A DNA stretch of 64,000 nt from Gracilimonas amylolytica. Lineage in GTDB: Bacteria > Bacteroidota > Rhodothermia > Balneolales > Balneolaceae. Each line of letters begins with the position of its first letter. Positions within the stretch are counted from its first letter, which is position 1. The position numbers and the translations under genes are program-made. Location of the stretch: positions 188,146 to 252,145 of the forward strand of contig NZ_PQBS01000037.1 in the NCBI RefSeq assembly GCF_002911695.1. Reading direction: 5' to 3'. The notes beneath the pieces are model-generated. The model was given only the letters and a program-made list of their open reading frames with translations. It made no database searches and had not been told where the DNA came from. Shown in pieces: positions 27,537 through 36,827 of the stretch.

Positions 27537-27980
27537 ATGAAAATTAAATTACTTATAGCGTTACTTATTCCGCTTTTGTTTGTCAGTTGTGATGACCTAT
27601 TTGACAAAGGCGATGTAGAGAAAACATTCGAAGGACCAGATCAGATTGAATTCAAGCCACTTCAGCAAGAAGTCAATCAAGCTGCTGGTTCATTCGATGT
27701 AACGATTCAGTTGATTGGTGAGCAGAGAAATTCTGACTTAACCGTTAGCTTTAATGTAGACGGTTCCTCAACAGCTGTTGCCGGAACCCATTACACTCTT
27801 AACGGAACCTCTGCAACTATTGCAGCAGGTACCAGTGCTGTTGATGTTTCTATCGATCTGATCGATGGTAACCTGGCAGCCGGAGAGGAAGTAACTTTGA
27901 TCCTAAACCTTGAGGATGCAGACGGTGCAACCGCTGCCCCTAACTTGGATCAATCAACTACATTTATCTTTGGATCGTAA
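27537..27980 (+). CDS. Small Calx-beta-like lipoprotein
   Basis: A 147-residue lipoprotein (Cys18 in FVSC, then DDLFDKGD). The mature part resembles a Calx-beta/immunoglobulin-like sandwich (AVAGTHYTLNG, TIAAGTSAVDVSIDL, GEEVTLILNL). Such proteins often follow SusD and bind ligand at the cell surface. It is the last gene before a perfect terminator. Confidence 0.72.
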   Translation: MKIKLLIALLIPLLFVSCDDLFDKGDVEKTFEGPDQIEFKPLQQEVNQAAGSFDVTIQLIGEQRNSDLTVSFNVDGSSTAVAGTHYTLNGTSATIAAGTSAVDVSIDLIDGNLAAGEEVTLILNLEDADGATAAPNLDQSTTFIFGS

Positions 27981-28010
27981 GATCAATTAACTGAGATAAA
28001 TTCTTATATT

Positions 28011-28044
28011 AAAAGCCATGCCTCAAACGAGGCATGGCTTTTTT
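28011..28044 (+). terminator. Intrinsic terminator of the SusCD-1 operon
   Basis: A perfect 14-bp stem AAAAGCCATGCCTC/GAGGCATGGCTTTT with loop AAAC, continued by T residues. It contains the ATG at 28034, so that codon is not a real start for the next gene. Confidence 0.93.
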
Positions 28045-28063
28045 AATTTCTAAAGAATATTCT

Positions 28064-28747
28064 ATGCGCAGTTCATTTATTACACTAATTATTTCTATTA
28101 CACTATTATCAATCATATCAGCATGTGGCTTATTCAACAATGATATTCAGGTTGAAAAAAGACTAGCCATATATTTTCAGGCAGAAAATCTTGGAGATAC
28201 TTTGACTACAGAACAAGATTCTTTAGTAATTAGTGATTTTAAATTTTCGGCTGACCGATTTATTGTTGCCGGAAATGATATTGAACTGGAGAGTTCACCT
28301 AATGTGAGTACGTTCTTATTTACTTATGACCTAAATGCATCAGAGGAGAGATTGGTGCTTGATGTAGGCCTTGGAATAGCTGACAATACCACTTTTAACA
28401 ACTATACTATGTTTATTCAGCCTGTACCAAGAAATGCAGAAATCCTTGACGATGACTTTTTTGGTGAAGACAATAACTACTCAATGGTGATTAAAGGTAC
28501 CTATAACCGAAAAGAGTTTAATTTCAGGATCTCTCCAACCTTCGACAGAATTTTCAATTTCGATCGTGTTACTTTAAGTGATATTGATGAGACCTTGATC
28601 CTCAGTAAATCCATAGATTTGAATGACGTCTTTATAAATCCGGATGGATCTATTCTCGACCCAACAAATTCTGATAATAATTCCATCATCAGAGAAAGAG
28701 TGAGTACCTATCTGCAAGTTGAAGGCTTTGCAGTCAATATTTTATGA
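28064..28747 (+). CDS. Lipoprotein of unknown function
   Basis: A 227-residue lipoprotein (signal MRSSFITLIISITLL, lipobox IISAC, Cys21). The start at 28064 is chosen because the upstream ATG lies inside the terminator hairpin. The mature domain looks like a beta sandwich with many Asp/Asn residues. No family was recognised. It may be transcribed by read-through from the SusCD-1 operon or from its own promoter. Confidence 0.68.
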   Translation: MRSSFITLIISITLLSIISACGLFNNDIQVEKRLAIYFQAENLGDTLTTEQDSLVISDFKFSADRFIVAGNDIELESSPNVSTFLFTYDLNASEERLVLDVGLGIADNTTFNNYTMFIQPVPRNAEILDDDFFGEDNNYSMVIKGTYNRKEFNFRISPTFDRIFNFDRVTLSDIDETLILSKSIDLNDVFINPDGSILDPTNSDNNSIIRERVSTYLQVEGFAVNIL

Positions 28748-28808
28748 TAAGGCATTCTCTCTATTCAAACTAGATAGGAATATTAAAAACACTACATGTC
28801 ATGTAAAA

Positions 28809-29527
28809 GTGATCTTGAACCGCCAGCCGGCGGAGAAAGATCTTGCCTACTGTGGTCAAACAAATTGAGTATTGCAACTTTCTTGCCACTATCAACATGG
28901 TAATCTAGGCAAACACTGATACTTCGTTATAGGCAAGATTCATCGCTGCGTTCTGAATGACGCTGGAGGTTATGGTAAATACAAAAACTAAATCCAACTC
29001 CGGTCATCTTGATCCGACAGCCGGCGGAGAAAGATCTTGCCTATTTAGAGAATGGTGTTTTCCTATCTTTTCAGTAGCCACTACCAACATACTACTCCAT
29101 GCTAACTCCGAAGCTCCGCAATAGGCAAGGTTCATCGCTACCGCTCTGAATGACACGGGAGGTTGAGTTAAATACAAAAACTAAACCCTACCACAGTCAT
29201 TCTGAGGGTACTCCCGAAGAAACTTGCCTATTTAGGGTATTAGTTCAGCACTACCAATGAAAATAGCCACTGTCAATTTGATAATCATTGCCTGTAACGA
29301 AGCTTCGCAAAAGGCAAGGTTCATCGCTTCGCTCTGAATGACGAATATTAAATTAAGTGAATAAACCAAACTCTACCCCGGTCATTCTGAGGGTACTCCC
29401 GAAGAAACTTGCCTATTCTAGCAAAGGTGTTTAATCCATCACTTCAGTAGCCACTACCAACATACCACTCCATGCAAACATCAATGCTCCACAAAAGGCA
29501 AGGTTCATCGCTATCGCTCTGAATGAC
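28809..29527. repeat. Tandem array of four MITE-like palindromic units
   Basis: Four units lie at 28809-28961, 29003-29154, 29196-29342 and 29381-29527 (153, 152, 147 and 147 bp), with related 38-41-bp linkers. Each begins with GTCAT near the left end, has TTGCCTA some 30 bases in, and ends with AGGCAAG, TTCATCGCT and TGAATGAC, so the ends form an imperfect inverted repeat of about 35 bp. No ORF is present. The array fills the whole spacer between convergent genes. Confidence 0.8.
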
Positions 29528-29545
29528 TTTATTGTTGAGAAAAGA

Positions 29546-30973
29546 CTAAAAAGCCCGCGTTAATATGCTTCCGGATAGCCAGCGTTCTACCTGTCTGCGT
29601 TGTACGTTGTAGTAATAATTGCTTCGGCGAAGTACAAAATTATCAAAAGGGTAGAATTTGGTATTTAACTTGGGGCGATCAAAGATGAAGTTGGATTCCG
29701 GGTCTTCACGGTTATAGGAATAGGACCAGATCATCTCCGTAGAATAGGTATTAACGTACATAGGCGGGCCAAACAGGATGTACATCATGCCGGTATCGGT
29801 CTTCCAGCCTTCCTTGAAGTTTGAAAACTGTTTATTGGCTTCCTCAACCCGTTCGTAGTAGAGGGAGATCACTTCGCGGGCTTTATTGGAATTCCCGATA
29901 TTGGAGAGCCAGAATCGATCAATGGCATTCTTCAAAGCTGCAGGGTCGGAGATACCCATGATCCGTTCGTATTCCTTCTCGGTCATAATGTATGCCAGGG
30001 GAGCCGCAAGTTCCCGGGCGGATTTCAGGGATGGGTAGTTTGGGCTTTTGATGCCAAATTCCATGGCTTTGTAGATCCGCTCTTCCCCTTCGCCGGAACT
30101 GACTTCCAGGCGATAATTGCCTCTTTGCAGTTCATGAAAATTATACTCGATCACAACATTACCGGGTTGGGTTAGGTTACGTACGGATGATTGTACCACC
30201 TCATATTCATCATAATCAATACCGATACGCTGAATACTGGAAGGGGAGTAGTCGCTGTAATTCATCGGGCGGGCTATGCTGGTATCCGATTCAAACCGAA
30301 GAAGTCGCATCTGCACATTCAGGCCCGTATCGGCATTTCGGTTGATTGCCTGAAACCTGAATTTGAGGGAATCCATGCGGGAGGGAATGTCAAAAGTGGT
30401 GGCCTGATTAAAGGCCATATCCTCTGAATCCGAATTCCGGGTTAGCAGGCTTACGTTGGTTATGGCAGAGCTGTTTGTGCCGGGAGAGGGGACAGTGATC
30501 CGGTTGCGCCTCAGGGTTTGCTTGGAGGACTGATCATCGATGATGCTGACCTCAACAAGCAGCTCACCCGGTGATACGTCATATTCTCTCTCAAATAAAT
30601 ACACATCCTGAGAGTTGGTGATCTCTTCGCCCTGATGTACTATGGTATCATTAAATGAATCCCGCATGAGGACCTCCCCGCCATCTCCCTGCTCCCGAAT
30701 GGTGATCTCAAGGGAAAAACTGGCCGAATATCGATCATCCTGGTTCACATAGATCAGGCTTCCTTTAACGATATCACCGGTAACCGTAACCATTGGAACA
30801 TTCGAATCATTGATATATGCCGTTGCCGCCATTCGTAATTCGGGAAAACCTGGGCGATAGTTGTAGGAATCCCCACGATCTATATCATCTATGTAAGAGT
30901 TGGAACAGCTTGCAAAGATCAGGATCAGGATAATTGATTGTGCTGCAATAAGTAGAGGAAATCGATAATTCAT
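29546..30973 (-). CDS. GWxTD-domain lipoprotein, paralogue 2
   Basis: A 475-residue lipoprotein (FASC, Cys23) with the same architecture as the 19.7-kb paralogue: beta-rich N-terminal part, then RFWLSNIGNSNKA, EEANKQFSNFKEGWKTDTGMM, ILFGPP. It is transcribed away from the following SusC gene, with their 5' ends separated by 209 bp that probably hold two promoters. Its function is unknown. The conserved early segment YRPGFPELR is shared by all three copies as Y-(E/R)-(A/P)-GLPEL or similar. Confidence 0.87.
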   Translation of the reverse strand: MNYRFPLLIAAQSIILILIFASCSNSYIDDIDRGDSYNYRPGFPELRMAATAYINDSNVPMVTVTGDIVKGSLIYVNQDDRYSASFSLEITIREQGDGGEVLMRDSFNDTIVHQGEEITNSQDVYLFEREYDVSPGELLVEVSIIDDQSSKQTLRRNRITVPSPGTNSSAITNVSLLTRNSDSEDMAFNQATTFDIPSRMDSLKFRFQAINRNADTGLNVQMRLLRFESDTSIARPMNYSDYSPSSIQRIGIDYDEYEVVQSSVRNLTQPGNVVIEYNFHELQRGNYRLEVSSGEGEERIYKAMEFGIKSPNYPSLKSARELAAPLAYIMTEKEYERIMGISDPAALKNAIDRFWLSNIGNSNKAREVISLYYERVEEANKQFSNFKEGWKTDTGMMYILFGPPMYVNTYSTEMIWSYSYNREDPESNFIFDRPKLNTKFYPFDNFVLRRSNYYYNVQRRQVERWLSGSILTRAF

Positions 30974-31103
30974 AGAAAAAAATTAAATTTTGTCTGCATG
31001 CAATGTACATATAAACAAAGGGTCTTTCTATTTATTATAGTTCAATTTTCATTAAAACGGGCTTTTGAGGTATTTGTGAACTTTATATGAATTGTAAATT
31101 AAT

Positions 31104-31160
31104 GTTAGATAAAATATTGATACGGAGGTGAATAATAATTATTATCAAAGCTCATCTAAC
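31104..31160 (+). promoter_or_regulatory. Nested inverted repeats in the susC-2 leader
   Basis: Outer arms GTTAGAT (31104-31110) and ATCTAAC (31154-31160) enclose TTGATA/TATCAA and a perfect 14-bp AT palindrome ATAATAATTATTAT (31132-31145). The block ends 22 bp before the SusC start. It could be an operator cluster or a leader RNA fold. Confidence 0.4.
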
Positions 31161-31182
31161 AATTAACTAACGAGGACCTAGT

Positions 31183-34100
31183 ATGTTAAAAAAGCTACTA
31201 ATCAGTTCATTTATGGTCTTGGTTTCTGTTTCTGCGGCGTTTGCGCAGACCACGACAGTGACCGGAACCGTTACTGATGCAGATACTGGAGAACCTATTC
31301 CGCAGGTTGCGATTTATATCTCGGATCTTTCTACCGGTGCTGCTACGAATATTGATGGTGAATACACGATCGATGGCGTTGAATATGGTACCTACACTTT
31401 CCGTGTAAGTTCCGTAGGATACATCACCATTGAGCGTGATATCACTGTAAACGCAAATAACAACTCCTTTGATTTTGAGTTGGCACAAGATATTCAGCTA
31501 CTTGAAGATGTTGTGGTAACTGCTTTTGGTGTGAGCCGTGAGCAAAAATCATTGGGATATTCCGTTCAGGATGTTAATGCAGAAGACCTGGCGCGTGTTG
31601 ACCAAAATAGCGTGGTTGGCGCACTAACCGGTAAAGTTGCCGGTGTACAGGTTGTGCAAAGTCCAACTATGGGTGGTTCTGAAAGAATCCGTATCCGTGG
31701 CGTGAACGGACTTTCTGATGGTCAGCCATTATTCGTAATTGATGGTACACCTGTTGATAACTCTTCTTTTGAAGTAGCCAGTAATGGTTCTTCAGCTCGT
31801 GGTCGTGACCTTGGTAACCTTGCCTCAGATATCGATCTGAGTAGTGTTGCAAGTGTTTCTGTACTTAAAGGTGCTGCGGCATCTGCACTGTACGGTAACC
31901 GTGCGGCCAATGGTGTTATCCTTATTACCACAAAAAGTGGTCAAATGGGTGAAGATCAGCCGGTAAGAGTAGATTATACAAACAGTACCTATTTTGAGAA
32001 TGTATATATTCTGCCAAATTTCCAGAATGAATACGCCGGTGGTTATACTCAGGATTTTCTTCAGTATACCGACCCTGCTGATGGTCAGACCTACAACGGT
32101 TTGAACTATGCGGCGGATGAAAGCTGGGGGCCACGAATGGATGGTACACAGTATCGACCATGGTATTCGTGGTTTGATGGTGATTTTGATGGTGACGGCG
32201 TGAGTGATTACGGTAAGACCGTACCGTTGAATCCAAATCCTGATAACGTTCGAAATTTCTATGATACAGGTGTTAGGATCGCCAATAAACTGTCTATCTC
32301 CGGTGGTTCAGCTAATTCTGCTTATCGTGCAGGATTGAATAACACCAATCAATCAGGTGTTTATCCAAACTCAACCCTTGATAAGACAGCTGTTACATTC
32401 AATGGTTCTTTGAACCATAATAACAAACTGACATCCAGTGTTTCATTCAATTATGTGAACACACAGGGTAAAGGACGTCCTGCAACCGGTTATTCCGCAG
32501 TACAGGGTAACCCTGCTCAGAACATGAGTCAGTGGTTCCAGCGTCAATTGGATATGGATAAGCTTAAAACATACCGTCTCGAAGATGGTTCTATAGCTTC
32601 CTGGAATATCCGCTCAAATACAAACAAAAGACCTTTGTATTGGGATAGTCCTTATTTCTCAGTTTATGAGAATGTTCAGCAAGATGACAGGGATCGTATT
32701 TACGGTAACTATAATCTTTCTTACAACGTAAATGACAATGTTGAGCTGATCGGTAAATTACACCTGGATGCTTACTCCTTTACGGTTGAAGATCGCATTG
32801 GTACCGGTGGACTTGAAGAAGACTGGTATTATATAGCTCAGCGTTCACGGCGTGAAGTGAACTATGAGGGTGGAGCGAAATTCAACAAGGATTTCGAAGA
32901 TTTCTCAATGTCCGGTTATTTAGGAGGTAACATCCTTACTCAGGACTACAGTTCTGTAATTCAGCAGACAGTAGGTGGACTTTCTACACCTAACTTCTTC
33001 AATATTGATGCTTCTATTAACAGACCTAATGTGTCGAGTTACAAGCAGCAAAAAGAAGTGCGTAGTTTATTCGGTACTGCAACAGTTGGATACCGTGACT
33101 TAGCGTATATTGATGCTTCTTTAAGAAATGACTGGTCATCTGCATTGCCTTCAGACAATAATTCATACCTCTACTACGGTCTATCCGGTAGTTTGGTATT
33201 TACTGAGTTTGATGCTTTCAGCGATCAGAATATCTTAAGCTTTGGTAAGATCAGAGCTTCTATCGCACAGGTAGGTAATGATCTTGACCCATACAGAATT
33301 CTGCAAACGTTCAACAGCTCGACTCCTTACGGAAGTCAGCCTGCACAATCTATTCCAAACGTACTTTCAAACCCAGACTTAGAGCCGGCTATTTCTTCCG
33401 ACTATGAGTTAGGTTTAGATCTGCGATTCCTGGATGGACGTGTAAGAACAGATGTAACGTATTACAACTCAGTTCGTGAGAATGAGATCCTTCAGCTTGA
33501 TGCTCCGGGATCCAGTGGTTACAGTGCTACATTGGTTAACGCCGGTAAATTCACAACCACAGGTTGGGAAGTTGCACTGGGTGCTACAGCCATTGAACAA
33601 AGAGACCTTACCGTTGATATGAACCTCAACTGGTCTAAGAGTAAAGGCGTTGTAGACGAACTTGCTGAAGGTATTGATACCCGACTTCTTGAAAGTGCAT
33701 TCTTTGGAATTCAGCTGTTTGCAGTTGAAGGCGAAGAATGGGGTAGAGCAATTACTTCCGGTGGTTATGGTGGTACTGCTTACCATGAAAATGGTCAGCC
33801 TATCATTAATTCAAGCGGAACTTCCTATAAGTTGGAATACAATAAAGATCTTGGAAATATCCTTCCTGACTGGAATGGTGGATTCAATCTTGATGTGAAT
33901 TATAAGAACTTCTCTCTTGGAGCTTTTGTTGAGTTCCAGAAAGGTGGACAGTTCTATTCAATCTCCAGAATGTTTGGAGCTTATTCCGGACTTGTGGAAG
34001 AAACAGTAGGAAACAATGCACTGGGTAACCCACAGCGTGATCCTGTTCTGGATTCAAACGGTAATGAAGTTATATCTACTCCGTTGAATCAGGCGGCATC

Positions 34101-34467
34101 TAATTCCGGTGGTAAGACACTTCGCGGTGTTGATGAAAACGGTAATGAAGTGGCATACCTTGTGAACGCACCTACTTACTGGTTGAATATGTTTTACAAC
34201 AAAGAAGAATGGTTAGAAGATGCAAGTTATGTTAAGCTGAGAGAGCTTAAGCTGACCTATGATCTTTCTGCCAGAACTTTAGAGAGACTTCCGATCAACC
34301 GTGCAAGTGTTTCTTTGGTAGCTATGAATCCTCTGCTGATCTACTCTAGCGTAGACGGTGTTGATCCATCTGCTATTCAGAACAATGCCAACGGTTTTGG
34401 ATTCTGGGAAGGTGGTACTCTGCCGGGTACTCGCTCCTTCGGATTTAATGTCAATATTGGATTTTAA
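31183..34467 (+). CDS. SusC/RagA-family TonB-linked outer-membrane transporter 2
   Basis: A 1094-residue SusC-type transporter. It has a signal peptide (ends AAFAQ), a carboxypeptidase-regulatory-like domain (GTVTDADTGEPIPQVAI, about 27-105), a plug (GALTGKVAGVQVV, RIRGVNGLSDGQPLFVIDG, LKGAAASALYGNRAANG) and a large barrel ending in phenylalanine. A GAGGA ribosome site lies upstream of the ATG. The SusD partner follows after 20 bp. It is clearly different from SusC-1 in its barrel, so a different ligand is likely. Confidence 0.95.
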   Translation: MLKKLLISSFMVLVSVSAAFAQTTTVTGTVTDADTGEPIPQVAIYISDLSTGAATNIDGEYTIDGVEYGTYTFRVSSVGYITIERDITVNANNNSFDFELAQDIQLLEDVVVTAFGVSREQKSLGYSVQDVNAEDLARVDQNSVVGALTGKVAGVQVVQSPTMGGSERIRIRGVNGLSDGQPLFVIDGTPVDNSSFEVASNGSSARGRDLGNLASDIDLSSVASVSVLKGAAASALYGNRAANGVILITTKSGQMGEDQPVRVDYTNSTYFENVYILPNFQNEYAGGYTQDFLQYTDPADGQTYNGLNYAADESWGPRMDGTQYRPWYSWFDGDFDGDGVSDYGKTVPLNPNPDNVRNFYDTGVRIANKLSISGGSANSAYRAGLNNTNQSGVYPNSTLDKTAVTFNGSLNHNNKLTSSVSFNYVNTQGKGRPATGYSAVQGNPAQNMSQWFQRQLDMDKLKTYRLEDGSIASWNIRSNTNKRPLYWDSPYFSVYENVQQDDRDRIYGNYNLSYNVNDNVELIGKLHLDAYSFTVEDRIGTGGLEEDWYYIAQRSRREVNYEGGAKFNKDFEDFSMSGYLGGNILTQDYSSVIQQTVGGLSTPNFFNIDASINRPNVSSYKQQKEVRSLFGTATVGYRDLAYIDASLRNDWSSALPSDNNSYLYYGLSGSLVFTEFDAFSDQNILSFGKIRASIAQVGNDLDPYRILQTFNSSTPYGSQPAQSIPNVLSNPDLEPAISSDYELGLDLRFLDGRVRTDVTYYNSVRENEILQLDAPGSSGYSATLVNAGKFTTTGWEVALGATAIEQRDLTVDMNLNWSKSKGVVDELAEGIDTRLLESAFFGIQLFAVEGEEWGRAITSGGYGGTAYHENGQPIINSSGTSYKLEYNKDLGNILPDWNGGFNLDVNYKNFSLGAFVEFQKGGQFYSISRMFGAYSGLVEETVGNNALGNPQRDPVLDSNGNEVISTPLNQAASNSGGKTLRGVDENGNEVAYLVNAPTYWLNMFYNKEEWLEDASYVKLRELKLTYDLSARTLERLPINRASVSLVAMNPLLIYSSVDGVDPSAIQNNANGFGFWEGGTLPGTRSFGFNVNIGF

Positions 34468-34487
34468 ATCATAGGAGACAGACTATT

Positions 34488-35978
34488 ATGAACTTTTTAA
34501 ATAACACATATATGAAAGCAGCAAAGAAACTAGTTCTTGTTATGTTACTGACAGGACTGTTCATGAGTTGTGATGATTTCGGAAATGTAAATACAGATCC
34601 GAATAATCCTTCTCAGGTACGAACTGACCTACTGCTTACGAATGCTCAGCGTAGCATGAGTAGTAAAGTAGGTGCCGTGATGGGAACCCTTTGGGTTCAG
34701 TACATGGCTGAGACGCAGTATACAGATGATCAGGAATACAGAAGTGTTAACGCTGATTTCAATGGTTGGTATACCGGTCCATTACAGGATCTTCAAACCA
34801 TCATTGACCTGAACTCTGATTCAGAGACTGCCGGTGATGTTCTATCCGGTGGTAGTAATGCAAATCAGATCGCCGTTGCGCGAATCCTGAAAGCCTACTT
34901 CTATCAGATGATCACCGATCGCTGGGGTATGGTTCCTTATTCTGAAGCACTTCAGGGTAGAGAAAACCTACAACCTGCCTACGATATGCAGGAAGCGATC
35001 TACACTGACATCATTAATGAGCTGAAAGCCGCCGCAGATCAGATCGATCTGGGCTCTGCAGCTGTTAATGGTGACATCCTTTTTGAAGGTGACATGCAGA
35101 GATGGATCAATTTCGCCAATAGCTTAAGAGCTCGTGCAGCCCTCAGGTTATCAGAAACATCCGGTGCTTCATTGACTCTGGCTGAAAACGAATTCGCTGA
35201 TGCAATCAGTGATGGCGTTATCTCAGAAGATGTGATGTATCCATACCTCTCGAATGCTGATAATGAGAACCCATGGTACTCAAGATTCAGAACTCGTACT
35301 GACTATGCGATCTCAGAACCTTTTGCAGATTACATGAAAGGTATCGATGATAACCGAATCCTCGTATTTGCCAATCCGGCACCTGCACAGGATAACGGAG
35401 ACACGGAGGTAACTTTCGACGAGATCGTAGGTATGCCTTATGTAGAGAACGCTGGTAATATTCCTAACACTGATATCTCATTCCCTGGTTCAGCTATTGG
35501 AGCAGGTGGACCGAGCGTAGGTGTACAGGATGCTCCGCTACCGATCATTACTGTTGCTGAGATGGAGTTGGCGCAAGCTGAAGCCGTTGAGCGCGGGTGG
35601 ATCACTGGTGTTGCAGCTGATCACTACTATGCAGGTATAGAAGCTTCCTGGAACCAATGGGGAGTTTATGGCGATGGTTCAGATTACAACGATTACATCA
35701 CTCAGGCTGAGGTCATGTATGACCCTAATAACTGGGACGAATTGATTGGTAATCAGAAATGGATCGCTCTTTTCCCGAATGGGTATGAAGCATGGTCAGA
35801 GTGGAGACGACTTGGTTTCCCGGCTCTGACTCCAAACCCATGGGGCGTCTTGAATCAGATCCCGGTACGTTTCACGTATCCAACGTCTGAGGCAACTAAC
35901 AACACAGAGAATTACAACGCTGCTGTTAGTGCTCAAGGTGCTGATGATCCACTTACCAACGTATGGTGGGATCAATAA
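34488..35978 (+). CDS. SusD-like nutrient-binding lipoprotein 2 (SusD_2 type)
   Basis: A 496-residue lipoprotein (FMSC; a start at 34512 gives Cys20). It belongs to the SusD-like branch recognised by NTDPNNPSQVRTDLLLTNAQ at the start of the mature protein and KWIALFPNGYEAWSEWRRLGFP near the end. It partners the SusC encoded just upstream and is followed by a strong terminator. No enzyme genes accompany the pair. Confidence 0.92.
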   Translation: MNFLNNTYMKAAKKLVLVMLLTGLFMSCDDFGNVNTDPNNPSQVRTDLLLTNAQRSMSSKVGAVMGTLWVQYMAETQYTDDQEYRSVNADFNGWYTGPLQDLQTIIDLNSDSETAGDVLSGGSNANQIAVARILKAYFYQMITDRWGMVPYSEALQGRENLQPAYDMQEAIYTDIINELKAAADQIDLGSAAVNGDILFEGDMQRWINFANSLRARAALRLSETSGASLTLAENEFADAISDGVISEDVMYPYLSNADNENPWYSRFRTRTDYAISEPFADYMKGIDDNRILVFANPAPAQDNGDTEVTFDEIVGMPYVENAGNIPNTDISFPGSAIGAGGPSVGVQDAPLPIITVAEMELAQAEAVERGWITGVAADHYYAGIEASWNQWGVYGDGSDYNDYITQAEVMYDPNNWDELIGNQKWIALFPNGYEAWSEWRRLGFPALTPNPWGVLNQIPVRFTYPTSEATNNTENYNAAVSAQGADDPLTNVWWDQ

Positions 35979-36006
35979 TTCAGTAACATACTGAAGTCTA
36001 TTTTAT

Positions 36007-36038
36007 AGGCCGCTCTGCTTACAGAGTGGCCTTTTTTT
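36007..36038 (+). terminator. Intrinsic terminator of the SusCD-2 operon
   Basis: The stem AGGCCGCTCTG/CAGAGTGGCCT has loop CTTA and is followed by seven T residues. Confidence 0.92.
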
Positions 36039-36056
36039 ATGCAGTTAATTTTACTC

Positions 36057-36757
36057 GTCATTCAGAGCGAAGCGAAGAACCTTGCCTTTTGCGGAGCATG
36101 GGTGGTTGGAATGTATTTAGTGTTTGTAGTGGTTGCTGTGGGCAGTGTTATACTTTAAGCTGCCCATTCCATCACCCGGCTCTTTTTGGATCATGATTTT
36201 GTTCATTACTTAAGCTGAGCCGAATGATGGAAGTGCTATCAATCATAATCCATCATTCCATCCGGTTTGAATCTGGAATTCAAGTTTATTCTTGAGAGGA
36301 CGGGGTGATGGATTTAACGCTATATAATTTTATCAATTCATTATCCAACCAAGTGTCATTCAGAGCGGAGCGATGAATCTTGCCTTTTGCGAAGCATTTT
36401 ATTTATTATTATTAACAGAGTATGTAGTGGTGAGTTGTTTAAGAGATGCCAACAAAGTATCCTAAATAGGCAGGATTCTTCGGGAGTACCCTCAGAATGA
36501 CTTTCCTTATTATTATTACAGATTCAAGATTCAAGAACGAGTCATTCATTAAGAAGTGATGAACCTTGCCTTTTGCGGAGCATGGGTGGTTGGAATGTAT
36601 TTAGTGTTTGTAGTGGTTGCTGTGGGCAGTGTTATACTTTAAGCTACCCATTCCATCACCCGGCTCTTTTGGGATCATGATTTTGTTCATTACTTAAGCT
36701 GAGCCGAATGATGGATTTAGCGCTATATAATTTTATCAATTCATTATCCAACCAAGG
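36057..36757. repeat. Composite intergenic repeat region
   Basis: No gene is present from 35979 to 36827. The region holds one complete 147-bp palindromic unit in reverse orientation (36355-36501). It also holds a direct repeat: 36081-36230 plus 36312-36353 recur at 36565-36757. The second copy lacks 81 bp that are bounded by GATGGA in the first copy. Smaller inverted ends CCATCAC/GATGG suggest a second palindrome family. Confidence 0.78.
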
Positions 36758-36827
36758 ATCAGAATGACTTTAATTTTTACTACAGATTCAATTTCCAACT
36801 ACGGGATCAGAATTTCTCCCATTGATT

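Noticed and set aside
28034-28063. ATG at 28034 as start of the lipoprotein gene
   Set aside because: It lies inside the terminator stem-loop; the start at 28064 gives a proper lipoprotein signal.
28809-29527. Possible CRISPR array
   Set aside because: The units are long palindromic elements of about 150 bp with related rather than unique linkers, and no cas genes are present.
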